Shown: positions 1 to 9,765 of the stretch, piece after piece
Numbering within the stretch: the stretch's first letter is position 1
Layout: every line of letters begins with the position of its first letter
Source: Achromobacter arsenitoxydans SY8
GTDB lineage: Bacteria; Pseudomonadota; Gammaproteobacteria; Burkholderiales; Burkholderiaceae_B
Length of the DNA: 64,000 bases
Direction: 5' to 3'
Assembly: GCF_000236785.1 (NCBI RefSeq)
Contig: NZ_AGUF01000074.1
Location: forward strand, 62,001-126,000
The notes under the pieces: generated by a model
Told to the model about the DNA's origin: nothing
Database searches by the model: none
What the model saw: only the letters and a program-made list of their open reading frames with translations
Position numbers and translations under genes: made by a program

Positions 1-750
1 ATGGCACACATTATTGCCCATCCCGGCCGCAGGTTCCGATTGCCCCTACGGGACATGGGGCGACGCCTGCTGTCGCGGGTGGGTTGCGAATGCCCGCTGT
101 GCGGTGCGCGGGTGGCGGGGGCTCGGCTTTGCGCGGGCTGCCAGGCCGACATCCTGGCCGCGCCGCCGGGCGCGGGTCCGCGCTGCCCGCGTTGCGCGCT
201 GCGGCCGGCCGGCGCCGCGCTGCATTGCGCGGCGTGCATGGCGCAGTCGTGGGCGTTTTGCCGCAGCGTGGCGGCTTTCGACTACGTGCCGCCCGCTGAT
301 GCGCTGATCCTGATGCTCAAGACCCGGCTGCGGCTAAACACGGCGCCGGTGCTGGCGCGGCTGATGGCCCAGGCGCTGCGCGCTGGCGCTTCGTTGCCCT
401 CCGATATCCTGCTGGTCCCCATTCCCGCCAGCCGCGCGTCCCTGCTGCAACGCGGCATGAACCCCGCGGCCGAGATCGCCCGCAGCCTGGCGGCGGAGCT
501 GGGCGTGCCCGGGCCGCGGCACCTGCTGCGCCGGCGTCGCGAGTCTCCTCGCCAGGCCACCCTGGGCCGGCGCGCCCGGCAACGGGGCGCGGCGGGCCTG
601 TTTCTTTGCGTGGAACCCCTTCATGGCCGCCACGTCGCGGTGGTGGATGACGTCATGACCACGGGCAGCACCGTCAATGCCGCGGCTGCCGCGCTGCTGG
701 AGGCGGGCGCGGCCAGCGTGACAGCGCTGGTGGCGGCCCGCAGGCCGTGA
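1..750 (+). CDS. comF: ComF family phosphoribosyltransferase-like protein
   Basis: 249 residues. The N-terminal third has two CxxC pairs of the ComF zinc ribbon (CPLCG near residue 31, CAGC, CPRC, CAAC). The C-terminal half is a type I phosphoribosyltransferase fold with the PRPP loop VVDDVMTTGST near residue 215. ComF homologues act in DNA uptake or nucleotide salvage; the reaction is not settled for most members. The open frame starts at the very first base of the window, so the true start could lie upstream, although MAHIIAHPGRRF looks like a normal ComF N-terminus of family length. It is followed after about 100 bases by trmL on the same strand. Confidence 0.88.
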   Translation: MAHIIAHPGRRFRLPLRDMGRRLLSRVGCECPLCGARVAGARLCAGCQADILAAPPGAGPRCPRCALRPAGAALHCAACMAQSWAFCRSVAAFDYVPPADALILMLKTRLRLNTAPVLARLMAQALRAGASLPSDILLVPIPASRASLLQRGMNPAAEIARSLAAELGVPGPRHLLRRRRESPRQATLGRRARQRGAAGLFLCVEPLHGRHVAVVDDVMTTGSTVNAAAAALLEAGAASVTALVAARRP

Positions 751-855
751 GCCGCCTGCCGGTCGCTCCGCCCGCCGAGACGTGCCGGCAAATCGGCGAC
801 AATCCCGCATGCGCGGCCAGCCCTGGCCGCGGCCCTGTCCACCTTTACGTCCGCC

Positions 856-1326
856 ATGTTCCACGTCATTCTCGTCTGCCCGGAGATCCCTCCCAATACC
901 GGGAACGCCATCCGGCTATGCGCCAATACCGGCGCTCAACTGCATCTGGTGCGTCCCCTGGGGTTTGAACTGGATGACGCCCGCATGCGGCGGGCGGGGC
1001 TGGACTATCACGAGTGGCAGCCGGTGCGCGTGCATGACACGCTGCGGGAAGCCCTGGCCGATACCGGCGCGGCGTCCTCCAGCATCTACGCGCTGACCAC
1101 GCATGCGCAGCGCAGCGTGGCCGACGTCGGCTTCAAGCCTGGCGACGTGTTCGTGTTCGGCCGCGAGTCGGCCGGCCTGTCGGACGAGCACCAGGCGATG
1201 TTCCCGCCCCAGCAACGGCTGCGGCTGCCGATGCGCGCCGGTCAGCGCAGCCTGAACCTGTCGAACGCCGTGGCGGTCACGGTGTTCGAGGCCTGGCGGC
1301 AGCAGGGCTACGAAGGGGGCGCGTAG
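856..1326 (+). CDS. trmL: tRNA (cytidine(34)-2'-O)-methyltransferase TrmL
   Basis: 156 residues, the usual TrmL length. It is a SPOUT methyltransferase that methylates the ribose of the wobble base in tRNA-Leu isoacceptors using S-adenosylmethionine. The visible family motifs are the start [17 protein letters not shown], the central VFGRESAGL and the C-terminal [19 protein letters not shown] that forms the trefoil knot. No strong ribosome binding site precedes the ATG, but the N-terminus matches the family exactly. It lies between comF and a convergent Bug receptor. Confidence 0.95.
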   Translation: MFHVILVCPEIPPNTGNAIRLCANTGAQLHLVRPLGFELDDARMRRAGLDYHEWQPVRVHDTLREALADTGAASSSIYALTTHAQRSVADVGFKPGDVFVFGRESAGLSDEHQAMFPPQQRLRLPMRAGQRSLNLSNAVAVTVFEAWRQQGYEGGA

Positions 1327-1348
1327 GCGCCGCCCTCCGGTCGGCACA

Positions 1349-2341
1349 TCAGTCCAGCGACAGCTTCAGCTTGCTGATCACCTGGTCCCAGCGCGCCTTT
1401 TCATTCTTGATGCGGGCGGTCAGGGCTTCCGGCGTGGAGGACGCGGGTGTGAAGTACTGCAGCGCCAATTGCTTGCGGACGGCTTCGCTGCCGATGATGC
1501 GGGCCAGCTCGCTGTTGAGCCGCTCGACGATGGGCGTAGGCGTACCGGCCGGGACCAGCACCGCATTCCAGGAAATGGCCTCGAAGTCGGGGTAGCCCTG
1601 GGAGGCCATGGTGGGGACGCCGGGCAGCGCATCGCTGGGCTGCAGGCTGGTGACGGCCAGCAGCTTCACCTTGCCGTCGCGGGCCTGGGGCGCGGCGATG
1701 GCGGGAACCATGAAGCCGGCCTGCACGTCGCCGCCGATGATCGCGGTGATGACCTGCGGGAACCCGGAATAGGGGATGTGCGCCAGGTCGACGCCGGCGC
1801 TTTCCTTGAACATCTCCATCGCCAGGTGGGCCGAGCTGCCGGGGCCAACCGAACCGTAGTTCAGCGAGTTTCCGCGGCTTTTGACCAGCTTGACGAAGTC
1901 CTGGACGTTGTCCACCTTGAGGCTGCCCGGCACCACCAGCACGTTGGGGCTGGTGCCCACCAGCGACACCGGATCCAGGTCGGTCAGCGGGTCGTAGCCC
2001 AGCGTCTTCTTATATAGCGTGGGGGCGGTGACCAGCGGGCCGTTGATCGTATAGAGCAGCGTGTAGCCGTCGGGCTTGGCCTGCGACACGATGCGCGTGC
2101 CGATGTTGCCGCCCGCGCCCGGCTTGTTGTCGATCACGATGGGCTGGCCCAGCGCCTGGGACAGCGGCTCCGAGATCGTGCGCGCGAGGATGTCGGGAGA
2201 CGAGCCGGGCGGGAAGGGCACAACCATGTGGATCGGACGATCAGGCCAGTCCGCGTGGGCGGCAGCGGGCAGGATGGCGGCCAGGCTCAGGCACAGTCCG
2301 CGCAGCAGCGGGCCGACCCGGAACTTGCGGGTTTGCGTCAT
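1349..2341 (-). CDS. Bug-family tripartite tricarboxylate receptor (extracytoplasmic binding protein)
   Basis: 330 residues. A signal peptide ending AAAHA precedes the mature start DWPDRPIHMVVPFPPGSSPD, the hallmark of Bug/TctC periplasmic solute receptors, followed by the family signature DNKPGAGGNIGT and QAKPDGYTLL. Such proteins bind carboxylates or other small acids in the periplasm and are greatly expanded in Bordetella and Achromobacter. No TctA/TctB membrane genes sit beside it, so it is an orphan receptor and its ligand cannot be told from sequence. A purine-rich ribosome binding site (GAGGAG) lies about 11 bases before the ATG. It is in line with, but separate from, the gpsA group. 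Confidence 0.93.
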   Translation of the reverse strand: MTQTRKFRVGPLLRGLCLSLAAILPAAAHADWPDRPIHMVVPFPPGSSPDILARTISEPLSQALGQPIVIDNKPGAGGNIGTRIVSQAKPDGYTLLYTINGPLVTAPTLYKKTLGYDPLTDLDPVSLVGTSPNVLVVPGSLKVDNVQDFVKLVKSRGNSLNYGSVGPGSSAHLAMEMFKESAGVDLAHIPYSGFPQVITAIIGGDVQAGFMVPAIAAPQARDGKVKLLAVTSLQPSDALPGVPTMASQGYPDFEAISWNAVLVPAGTPTPIVERLNSELARIIGSEAVRKQLALQYFTPASSTPEALTARIKNEKARWDQVISKLKLSLD

Positions 2342-2418
2342 GAAGGATGTCTCCTCGGGGTAGGTGTCGTGTGTTGTTGTCGGTGGGGGATCGGGACGTT
2401 CCGCCTGGGCGCCACGCT

Positions 2419-3498
2419 TCAGGCGGGACCGGACGGGCCTTGCAAGGGATTGCCGGAATCGGCCCCTTCGTTGCGGGCGTCCCGCGCCAGCAGGGCGGAG
2501 ACCGCCGTCATGGGGGCGACGCCGTCGAATAGCACCGCGCAGACGGCTTCGGTGATCGGCAGTTCGACATTGATGGCGCGCGCGCGCTCCAGCGCGGCGC
2601 GGGCGCAGCGCACGCCTTCGGCGGTGATGCCGCTGGCCAGGATGTCGGCCAGTTTGCGGCCGGCGCCGATTTCCAGGCCAACGCGGCGGTTGCGCGACAG
2701 TTCGCCGGTGGCGGTCAGCACCAGGTCGCCCAGGCCGGTCAGCCCGGCGAAGGTCTCGGCCTGCGCGCCCAGCGCCACGCCAAAGCGGGTCATCTCGGCC
2801 AGCCCGCGGGTGATCAGCGCCGCGCGGGCATTGGTGCCCAGCGCAAGGCCATCGCAGATGCCGCAGGCGACGGCGATCACGTTTTTCAGCGCGCCGCCGA
2901 CCTCGACGCCGATCAGGTCGGTGCTGGCGTAGACGCGCAGCGCCGCGCCGTGGAACGCGGCAGTGGTGGCATCGCGCAAGGCGGGGCTGCTGCTGGCGAC
3001 GGTCAGCGCCACAGGCAAGCCCTGGGCGACTTCGCGCGCGAACGACGGGCCGGACAGGGCGCCGCCGGTGGCGCCAGGCAGGGCCTCGCGCATGATTTCA
3101 TGGGGCAGCCTGGCCGTGTCGGCTTCAAAGCCCTTGCACGTCCAGACGATGGGGGTGTCTTCCAGGCCCAGGGCCGGCAGCCGGCGCGACAGTTCGTCGC
3201 AAATGGCGGTCAGGCCGGCGACCGGCACGCCCAGCACGATCAGCCGGTGGCCGCCGTCATCCTGCAGGCAGCGCAGGGTGGCGTCCAGGTCGGAGGAAAA
3301 CTGCAGATTCTTGGGCAGGGAAACGCCCGGCAGATAGCGGGCGTTTTCGTGCGTGGCGGCCATGGAGGCCGCCTGGGCGGCGTCGCGCGCCCAGAGTTGG
3401 GTGGGGTGGCGGCGGCTGGCGGCCGCCGCCAGGGCGGTGCCCCAACTGCCAGCACCCAGGACGGCGACGCGCAGGCGCGGCGGAGCGGGCGGGTTCAT
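2419..3498 (-). CDS. gpsA: Glycerol-3-phosphate dehydrogenase [NAD(P)+]
   Basis: 359 residues. The enzyme reduces dihydroxyacetone phosphate to sn-glycerol 3-phosphate for phospholipid synthesis in the cytoplasm. The Rossmann motif [13 protein letters not shown] is at the N-terminus, and the C-terminal catalytic domain shows [20 protein letters not shown] with the active-site lysine. The open frame extends 24 codons further upstream, but the start [18 protein letters not shown] places the Rossmann loop where the family has it. The gene follows secB with a 16-base gap, as the last member of rhodanese-grxC-secB-gpsA, an order common in beta- and gammaproteobacteria. Confidence 0.96.
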   Translation of the reverse strand: MNPPAPPRLRVAVLGAGSWGTALAAAASRRHPTQLWARDAAQAASMAATHENARYLPGVSLPKNLQFSSDLDATLRCLQDDGGHRLIVLGVPVAGLTAICDELSRRLPALGLEDTPIVWTCKGFEADTARLPHEIMREALPGATGGALSGPSFAREVAQGLPVALTVASSSPALRDATTAAFHGAALRVYASTDLIGVEVGGALKNVIAVACGICDGLALGTNARAALITRGLAEMTRFGVALGAQAETFAGLTGLGDLVLTATGELSRNRRVGLEIGAGRKLADILASGITAEGVRCARAALERARAINVELPITEAVCAVLFDGVAPMTAVSALLARDARNEGADSGNPLQGPSGPA

Positions 3499-3514
3499 GG
3501 GGCGCCGCGGGTGC

Positions 3515-4048
3515 TTACTGGCGGGTGGCGCCGGGCGGCAGGATGATGCCCGAGTCGCTGCCGTTGCCATTGGCGGCGGCTTGCTGCTGTTGCAGTTCGG
3601 CGATGCGCTGTTCGTACAGGGCCTGGAAGTTCACTTCCGTCAGGTGCAGCGGGGGCATCGAGGTGCGGGTGATCGCGTCGGCGATGTTGGCGCGCAGGTA
3701 GGGGTACAGCATCGTCGGGCAGACAATGCCCAGCAGCGGATCGAGCTGCTCTTCCGGGATGTTGGCGGCTTCGAAGATGCCGGCTTGCGTGCCTTCGACC
3801 AGGTACACGACCTTGTCGTTGATGCGCGTGGTGACGGTGACCGTGACGGTGGTTTCGAACACGGTTTCAGCCAGGCGTTGGCCGCCCACGGTGATGCTCA
3901 CTTCCACCTGGGGCGCTTCCTGTTCCAGGAAGACGTGCGGCGCGTTCGGCATTTCCAGCGAAAGGTCTTTCAGGTAGACGCGCTGCAGGTTGAACGAGGG
4001 CGCGTCGTTGCCGCCTTCTTGCTGGGTGTTTTGGTCTTGATCAGCCAT
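3515..4048 (-). CDS. secB: Protein-export chaperone SecB
   Basis: 177 residues. SecB is a cytosolic tetrameric chaperone that keeps precursor proteins unfolded and delivers them to SecA. Family features seen are [19 protein letters not shown] near residue 18, [18 protein letters not shown] and [25 protein letters not shown]. The upstream frame is open, but the start [13 protein letters not shown] gives the usual acidic N-terminus. The C-terminal tail ([15 protein letters not shown]) is longer and more flexible than in E. coli. It is transcribed between grxC and gpsA. Confidence 0.97.
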   Translation of the reverse strand: MADQDQNTQQEGGNDAPSFNLQRVYLKDLSLEMPNAPHVFLEQEAPQVEVSITVGGQRLAETVFETTVTVTVTTRINDKVVYLVEGTQAGIFEAANIPEEQLDPLLGIVCPTMLYPYLRANIADAITRTSMPPLHLTEVNFQALYEQRIAELQQQQAAANGNGSDSGIILPPGATRQ

Positions 4049-4086
4049 GAGTGTTTCCGTTGGAGGGAGAGGCAAAAAGGGGGCGA

Positions 4087-4344
4087 TTAGCCGTTCAGCA
4101 GGGGGGTGAGGCCACCCGAGCGGTCCAGGGCCATCAGGTCGTCGCAACCGCCGACATGGGTATCGCCGATGAAGATCTGGGGGACGGTGCGCCGGCCGGT
4201 GCGTTCGATCATGACATCGCGCTGGGACGGTTCCCGGTCGATCTGGATGATTTCCAGGTCGGCGACGCCGCGCTGCTCAAGCAGCGACTTGGCGCGCGCG
4301 CAGTAGGGACAATAGTCCTTGCTGTACATGACAACTTTGTTCAT
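4087..4344 (-). CDS. grxC: Glutaredoxin 3
   Basis: 85 residues. A small thioltransferase using glutathione, with the dithiol active site CPYC at residues 11-14 ([19 protein letters not shown]) and the cis-Pro loop [19 protein letters not shown]. The ATG at the MNKVV start is chosen over a frame extension of 14 codons because it begins exactly at the first beta strand. It lies 54 bases after the rhodanese gene and 38 bases before secB. Confidence 0.96.
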   Translation of the reverse strand: MNKVVMYSKDYCPYCARAKSLLEQRGVADLEIIQIDREPSQRDVMIERTGRRTVPQIFIGDTHVGGCDDLMALDRSGGLTPLLNG

Positions 4345-4398
4345 AGGGGCGCTCCGGTGTGTACAAGAGTGGGTAGATGGGGGCAATGCCCCCGAAAT

Positions 4399-4821
4399 TC
4401 AACCCTTCTGGGTGACCGGCAGGCTGGCGGCCGACCAGGCGCGCATGCCGCCTTCGAGCGGCACGACGTCGGCAAAGCCCTGGGCGCGCAGCTTGGCGGC
4501 GGCGCGGGCCGAGTCGCGGCCGGAGTCGCACACCACCACCAGCGGCTTGTTCTTGGGCAGCGAGGCGGCCTTCTGTTCGATGTCGGCGGCCGGCACGTTA
4601 CGGGCCTGGGCAATGTGGCCGGCCTGGAATTGCTCGGCCGGACGCACGTCGACCCAGACGGCGTTGCGCTGGTTGACCATCTGGATGGCTTCGGTCGTGC
4701 TGACGGCGGACCCTGTCCGGCCCTTGCGCAGCGCGGGGATGATCAGCATCACGCCGGACACCACTGCAACGGCGACAATGAAAATGTTGTTTTTATCGAG
4801 CAAGAATTGCAAAAGGTCCAC
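4399..4821 (-). CDS. Membrane-anchored rhodanese-domain protein
   Basis: 140 residues. One N-terminal membrane segment (about residues 8-30, FIVAVAVVSGVMLIIPAL) is followed by a single rhodanese domain with the active-site loop VVVCDSGRDSARAAAKL, where Cys is the persulfide-carrying residue. It is the first gene of the grxC-secB-gpsA group, the same position held by YibN in E. coli. The precise sulfur acceptor is unknown. The 196-base gap to gpmA is a divergent promoter region; TATAAT-like hexamers occur around 4952-4959, but I cannot assign them confidently. Confidence 0.9.
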   Translation of the reverse strand: MDLLQFLLDKNNIFIVAVAVVSGVMLIIPALRKGRTGSAVSTTEAIQMVNQRNAVWVDVRPAEQFQAGHIAQARNVPAADIEQKAASLPKNKPLVVVCDSGRDSARAAAKLRAQGFADVVPLEGGMRAWSAASLPVTQKG

Positions 4822-5017
4822 GGGGCTTCCTGTAGTACGTCGGCAGGGCGTTGGCCTGGGGCCGGCCTGCCTGGTAGGGGCGAACCCTGATGCGCCGCGT
4901 CCAGGAAATGGACGCGGTGCGCCGGGGCAAAATCACGGGCAAAATCACTCAATTATAAAATGAGCGCATTCCTTAACCATCCTCTAACTTTAACCCGCGC
5001 CGCGCGCGACCCGAACC

Positions 5018-5770
5018 ATGCATAAACTCGTACTGATGCGTCACGGCGAAAGCCAGTGGAACCTGGAAAACCGTTTCACCGGCTGGACCGACGTCGACCT
5101 TACCGATACCGGCCGCGAGCAGGCCCGCAAGGCGGGCGAACTGCTCAAGAAAGAGGGCTATACCTTCGATCTGGCCTATTCCTCGGTGCTCAAGCGCGCC
5201 ATCCGCACCCTGTGGATCGCGCTGGACGCCATGGACGCCATGTACACCCCGGTCGGCGTGAACTGGCGCCTGAACGAGCGCCACTACGGCGCCCTGCAGG
5301 GCCTGAACAAGGCTGAAACCGCCGCCAAGTACGGCGACGAGCAGGTGCTGGTGTGGCGCCGCGCGTACGCCATCGCGCCGGAGCCGCTGTCGCTCGACGA
5401 CGAGCGCCACCCGCGCTTCGACAGCCGCTACGCCAAGATTCCGGCCGACCAGCTGCCCGCCACCGAGTGCCTGAAGGACACCGTGGCCCGCGTGCTGCCT
5501 TTCTGGAACGAATCCATCGCTCCGGCCATCCGCTCGGGCCGCAAGGTGCTGATCGCCGCCCACGGCAACAGCCTGCGCGCCCTGATCAAGCACCTGGACA
5601 ACGTGTCGGACGACGACATCGTCAACCTGAACATTCCCACCGGCCAGCCGCTGGTCTATGAATTGGATGATGACCTGCGTCCCATCCGCCACTATTATCT
5701 TGGCGATGCCGCCGAGATCGAGGCGGCGATGGCTGCCGTGGCAGCCCAGGGCAAGGCCAAGAAGGACTGA
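5018..5770 (+). CDS. gpmA: 2,3-bisphosphoglycerate-dependent phosphoglycerate mutase
   Basis: 250 residues, standard length. It interconverts 3- and 2-phosphoglycerate in glycolysis. The phosphohistidine motif [18 protein letters not shown] is at the N-terminus, the [12 protein letters not shown] segment is mid-protein, and the second catalytic histidine is in [15 protein letters not shown]. It ends 7 bases before the murein-hydrolase activator gene, starting a four-gene run (gpmA, EnvC-like, ctpA, moeB) also seen in Bordetella. Confidence 0.97.
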   Translation: MHKLVLMRHGESQWNLENRFTGWTDVDLTDTGREQARKAGELLKKEGYTFDLAYSSVLKRAIRTLWIALDAMDAMYTPVGVNWRLNERHYGALQGLNKAETAAKYGDEQVLVWRRAYAIAPEPLSLDDERHPRFDSRYAKIPADQLPATECLKDTVARVLPFWNESIAPAIRSGRKVLIAAHGNSLRALIKHLDNVSDDDIVNLNIPTGQPLVYELDDDLRPIRHYYLGDAAEIEAAMAAVAAQGKAKKD

Positions 5771-5777
5771 TATCTCT

Positions 5778-7358
5778 ATGCGTCGCGCGGCAGGGTTGTT
5801 GTTGGCGGTCATATTGGCAGGTGGGGCGGTGTCCGCCCGCGCCGCGCCCAGCGACCTCGCCGGACGCCAGTCCGACGCCGAAAAGCAACAGGCCGCGTTG
5901 CGCGACCGCATCGAGAGCCTGCAGAAGGACATCGACGGCCGGGAGGCCGCCCGCAAGGAAGCGGCCGACGCCCTCAAGCAGTCGGAATCGGCCATTTCCC
6001 GGATCAACCTGCGCCTGAAGGAACTGGCCGAGGCCAACCGCCAGGCGCAGGCTGACCTGACCTCGCTGGAAAAGCAGATCGTCGCGCAAGAGGCCGTGCT
6101 GGCCAAGCGTCGCGTCGAACTCGCCGACCAGCTGCGCACCCAATACACCAGCGGCCTATCGCCCTGGACTGCGCTGCTCTCCGGGGACGATCCCCAAGTG
6201 CTGGGCCGCAACCTGGGCTACCTGGACTACGTGTCGCAAGCCCGGGCCGACGCCGTGAAGGCGCTGCGGGCCGACATCGACCGCCTGGCGGCGCTGCAGA
6301 CCCGCGCGGACGACCGCCGCGCCGAAATCGAGAAAGTCGTCGCCGAAACGTCCGAGCAGAAGACGGCGCTAGTCGCCCAGCAGAAAGAGCGCGCCACCCT
6401 GCTTGCCCAACTTGAGGGACAGATCGCCGCCCAGCGCGCCGAAGCCAACAAGCTGGGGCGCGACGACCAGCGCCTGTCGCGGCTGATCACCGATCTGGAT
6501 GCGGCCATCGCCAAGCAGATCGAAGAGGCCCGCAAGGCGGAAGAGGCCCGCAAGAAGGCCGAGGAGGCCCGCCGGATCGAAGAAGCGCGCCGCGCCGCCG
6601 AAGAAGCCAGGAAGCGTGCCGAGGCCGAACGCCGGGCCCAGGAGGCCCGCAAGAAGGCCGACGCCGACCGTAAGCTTGCCGAAGACAGCGCCCGTCGCGA
6701 CCGCGATGCCCGGGAAGCCGCCCAGGCGCGCGAACAGGTCGAAGCGGCGGCCCGCCAGCAACGCGGCCCCGTCGCCGTGGCCGACCCGGACGCCGCCGGC
6801 CTGCGTGCGGCCGACCAGCGGCAAACCCGCATCGCTACCCCGGACGAGCCGCCTCAGGCAAAACCCGCGGATCCCCCCAAAAAGGCGGAACCTGTCGAGG
6901 AGTCCTCCACTCAAACGCGTAATGCGCCGCCCCAGCAGGCCGCTCGCGCGGCGCCGCCGGTCGGCGGCGGCAACGGGCTGCGCCACGGACTGACCATGCC
7001 GGTGCGCGGTCAGGTGCAGGGCAGGTTCGGGGTCGACCGCCCGGATGGCGGCGTATGGCGCGGCGTGGTGCTGCGCGCGCCCGAGGGCACGCCCGTCAAA
7101 GTGGTGGCCCCGGGCACTGTGGTCTACGCCGATTGGCTGCGTGGCTTTGGCAACCTCATCATTGTGGATCATGGGCAGCAGTATCTGACCGTCTATGCTT
7201 ACAACCAAAGCCTGCTCAAACGGGTAGGAGATTCGGTGACAGGTGGGGACACGATTGCTACCGTGGGCGCAACCGGCGGGCAAGTGGAATCCGGCCTATA
7301 CTTTGAAATTCGCCATCGTGGCGCTCCTGTGGACCCGGCCCAGTGGCTGGCGCAGTAG
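5778..7358 (+). CDS. envC: Murein hydrolase activator, EnvC/NlpD-like (coiled coil plus degenerate LytM/M23 domain)
   Basis: 526 residues. A signal peptide (MRRAAGLLLAVILAGGAVSARA) is followed by a long coiled coil to about residue 370 containing a striking Ala/Glu/Arg/Lys-rich stretch of EEARKKAEEAR-like repeats, then a proline-rich linker and a C-terminal LytM domain (RGQVQGRFGVDRPDGG to YFEIRHRGAPVDPAQWL). The zinc ligands of active LytM peptidases (HxxxD and HxH) are not conserved: the usual H-G is replaced by RFGVDRP and the last motif is EIRHRG. So it probably activates amidases such as AmiA-C at the septum and does not cut peptidoglycan itself. The ATG at 5778 follows the gpmA stop by 7 bases and begins the signal peptide. 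Confidence 0.9.
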   Translation: MRRAAGLLLAVILAGGAVSARAAPSDLAGRQSDAEKQQAALRDRIESLQKDIDGREAARKEAADALKQSESAISRINLRLKELAEANRQAQADLTSLEKQIVAQEAVLAKRRVELADQLRTQYTSGLSPWTALLSGDDPQVLGRNLGYLDYVSQARADAVKALRADIDRLAALQTRADDRRAEIEKVVAETSEQKTALVAQQKERATLLAQLEGQIAAQRAEANKLGRDDQRLSRLITDLDAAIAKQIEEARKAEEARKKAEEARRIEEARRAAEEARKRAEAERRAQEARKKADADRKLAEDSARRDRDAREAAQAREQVEAAARQQRGPVAVADPDAAGLRAADQRQTRIATPDEPPQAKPADPPKKAEPVEESSTQTRNAPPQQAARAAPPVGGGNGLRHGLTMPVRGQVQGRFGVDRPDGGVWRGVVLRAPEGTPVKVVAPGTVVYADWLRGFGNLIIVDHGQQYLTVYAYNQSLLKRVGDSVTGGDTIATVGATGGQVESGLYFEIRHRGAPVDPAQWLAQ

Positions 7359-7460
7359 ATTGGTGTAGTTGGCGTATACGCTGTTGACAAATACATGTCG
7401 TTGGTAAAACCGTTGGTAATTACCAAACCCATCGGCGAAAACACAATTCGGGAAGTGTGC

Positions 7461-8906
7461 ATGGGCACTCGTAAGTTTCGCGGTTTCGGTCTGATTGCCA
7501 TCGGTGCGGTGGCTGGTGTGTTGCTTAGCGTGGGTGTGACCGCGGTCGCCCAGCGCGGCAGTCCCCTGCCTCTGGACGAACTCAGGCAACTGAGCAATGT
7601 GTTTGCCGCCATCAAGAACAACTACGTCGAGGCCGTCGACGACAAGACCCTGATCGACAACGCCATCTCCGGCATGGTGTCGAACCTGGATCCCCACTCC
7701 GCCTACCTGGATGCCGACGCGTTCCGCGAAATGCAGACGGCGACGCAAGGCGAATTCGGCGGCCTGGGCATCGAGGTCGGCGCGGAAGACGGCTTCGTGA
7801 AGGTGATTTCGCCCATCGAGGACACGCCCGCCGCGCGCGCAGGCGTGATGGCCGGCGACCTCATCATCAAGATCGACGACACGCCCACCAAGGGCATGAC
7901 CCTGAACGAAGCGGTCAAGCTCATGCGCGGCGCGCCCAAGTCGCCCATCACCCTGACCATCATGCGCGCCGACCGTCCGCAGCCCATCGTGCTGAAGATC
8001 GTCCGCGACATCATCAAGGTGCGCAGCGTGCGCAGCAAGATGCTGGACAACGGCATCGGCTACGTGCGCGTCGCCCAGTTCCAGGAAAAGACCGGCGCCG
8101 ACCTGGCCAAGCAACTGAAGGACCTGGGCGCCAAGGAAGCGCCCAAGGGCCTGGTGCTGGACCTGCGCAACGACCCGGGCGGCCTGCTGACCAGCGCCAT
8201 CGGCGTGTCCGGCGCGTTCCTGCCGCCTGACACCCTGGTGGTGTCCACCGACGGCCGCACGCCGGACGCCCGCCACAAGTACATGGCCACGCCGTCCGAG
8301 TACGCCCGCGGCGAAAGCAACTACCTGTCCGGTCTGCCGGCCTGGACCAAGACCGTGCCGATGGTCGTGCTGGTCAACGTCGGTTCGGCCTCGGCGTCCG
8401 AAATCGTGGCCGGCGCGCTGCAGGACCACAAGCGCGCCAAGGTGCTGGGCAACCGCACGTTCGGCAAGGGCTCGGTGCAGGTCATCCTGCCGCTGTCGGA
8501 AACCACCGCGGTCAAGCTCACCACGTCGCGCTACTTCACGCCCAGCGGCCGTTCCATCCAGGCAACCGGCATCGAACCCGACTACGTCGTGGCCGATACC
8601 GCCGAAGGCGACCTGTTCCGCCTGCCGCGCGAAGCCGACCTCCAGCGCCACCTGTCCAACCAGCAGACCGCCAACGAAGTGAAGTCCAGCGCCGACCAGG
8701 ACAACACTGAACTGCCGGCCAAGGTGTTCGAATTCGGCGGCAAGGACGACTTCCAGCTGCAGCAGGCGCTGAACCTGCTCGCCGGCAAGCCGGTGCAGAA
8801 GGGTTCCGCCCGCGCCCAGGCCAAGGCTGACGCCAAGGCCGGCGGCGGCACGCCCCAGCGCATGAAGATCACGCCGTCCGGAGTCGAGCCCAGCAAGGAC
8901 AAATGA
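7461..8906 (+). CDS. ctpA: C-terminal processing protease, S41 family
   Basis: 481 residues. It is a periplasmic serine protease with an N-terminal signal anchor (GFGLIAIGAVAGVLLSVGVTA), a PDZ domain (about residues 80-165, GGLGIEVGAEDGFVKVISP) and an S41 core with the catalytic Ser in VGSASASEIVAGALQDH and the Lys in NRTFGKGSVQV. The ATG at 7461 is preferred because GGAAG lies 5 bases upstream; the frame is open to 7395, so a 22-residue longer form is possible. The Lys/Ala-rich C-terminal tail ends by overlapping moeB by 4 bases (ATGA). Confidence 0.94.
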   Translation: MGTRKFRGFGLIAIGAVAGVLLSVGVTAVAQRGSPLPLDELRQLSNVFAAIKNNYVEAVDDKTLIDNAISGMVSNLDPHSAYLDADAFREMQTATQGEFGGLGIEVGAEDGFVKVISPIEDTPAARAGVMAGDLIIKIDDTPTKGMTLNEAVKLMRGAPKSPITLTIMRADRPQPIVLKIVRDIIKVRSVRSKMLDNGIGYVRVAQFQEKTGADLAKQLKDLGAKEAPKGLVLDLRNDPGGLLTSAIGVSGAFLPPDTLVVSTDGRTPDARHKYMATPSEYARGESNYLSGLPAWTKTVPMVVLVNVGSASASEIVAGALQDHKRAKVLGNRTFGKGSVQVILPLSETTAVKLTTSRYFTPSGRSIQATGIEPDYVVADTAEGDLFRLPREADLQRHLSNQQTANEVKSSADQDNTELPAKVFEFGGKDDFQLQQALNLLAGKPVQKGSARAQAKADAKAGGGTPQRMKITPSGVEPSKDK

Positions 8907-9661
8907 ACGACGAGCAACTGCTGCGCTACGCCCGCCACATCCTGCTGGATGAACTCGGGATCGAGGGGCAGGAAAAACTGCTGGCGGCGCGTGTGCTCAT
9001 CGTGGGGGCGGGTGGACTGGGTTCGCCCGCCGCGCTTTACCTGGCGACCGCCGGCGTGGGCGACATCACGCTGGCCGACGACGACGTCGTCGAACTGAGC
9101 AACCTGCAGCGCCAGATCCTGCACACCACCGCAAGCGTCGGCCGGCCCAAGGCCGAATCCGGGCGAGACATGCTGGCCGCGTTCAACCCGCAGGCCAGGG
9201 TCCATGCGCGCGTCGAACGCCTGAAGGATCAGGCCCTGTCCGACGCCGTTGCCCAGGCCGATCTGGTGCTGGACTGCACCGACAATTTCACGACCCGGCA
9301 CGCCATCAACCGCGCTTGTGTTCAGCATCGCAAGCCGCTGGTCTCGGGCGCCGCCATCCGCTTTGACGGCCAGGTCAGCGTGTACGACCTGCGCGACGAC
9401 AACGCGCCCTGTTACCACTGCCTGTTCCCCGAGGCCGACGACATCGAGGAAGCCAATTGCGCCACCATGGGCGTCTTTGCGCCGGTCGTCGGCATCATCG
9501 GCAGCATGCAGGCCGCCGAAGCGCTCAAGCTGCTGTCCGGCGTGGGCGAAAGCCTGTCCGGCCGCCTGCTGTGGCTGGACGTCCGCACCATGCAATGGCG
9601 CAGCGTAAACGTGCAGCGCGACCTCGAATGCGCGGTCTGCGGACACCGCGCCCGGACCTGA
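8903..9661 (+). CDS. moeB: Molybdopterin-synthase/ThiS adenylyltransferase (MoeB/ThiF family)
   Basis: 252 residues. An E1-like enzyme that adenylates the C-terminal glycine of MoaD or ThiS. It shows the ATP loop VGAGGLGSPAALYLA, the arginine finger motif ELSNLQRQILH, DCTDNFTTRHAIN and two zinc pairs (CYHC near residue 170 and CAVC near the C-terminus). The catalytic cysteine of the crossover loop is in EEANCATMGVFAP. There is no C-terminal rhodanese domain. The ATGA overlap with ctpA suggests translational coupling. MoeB and ThiF cannot be separated by sequence alone; no other cofactor gene is adjacent. Confidence 0.9.
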   Translation: MNDEQLLRYARHILLDELGIEGQEKLLAARVLIVGAGGLGSPAALYLATAGVGDITLADDDVVELSNLQRQILHTTASVGRPKAESGRDMLAAFNPQARVHARVERLKDQALSDAVAQADLVLDCTDNFTTRHAINRACVQHRKPLVSGAAIRFDGQVSVYDLRDDNAPCYHCLFPEADDIEEANCATMGVFAPVVGIIGSMQAAEALKLLSGVGESLSGRLLWLDVRTMQWRSVNVQRDLECAVCGHRART

Positions 9662-9765
9662 AATTGGCCCCTATTGCACTTGGGAACAATACTAAAGCTT
9701 TGAAATACCTGCTATAACGCCAGGCAGCCTACTGAAATCGGGTAGATGGCTATGGAAGTGACGGC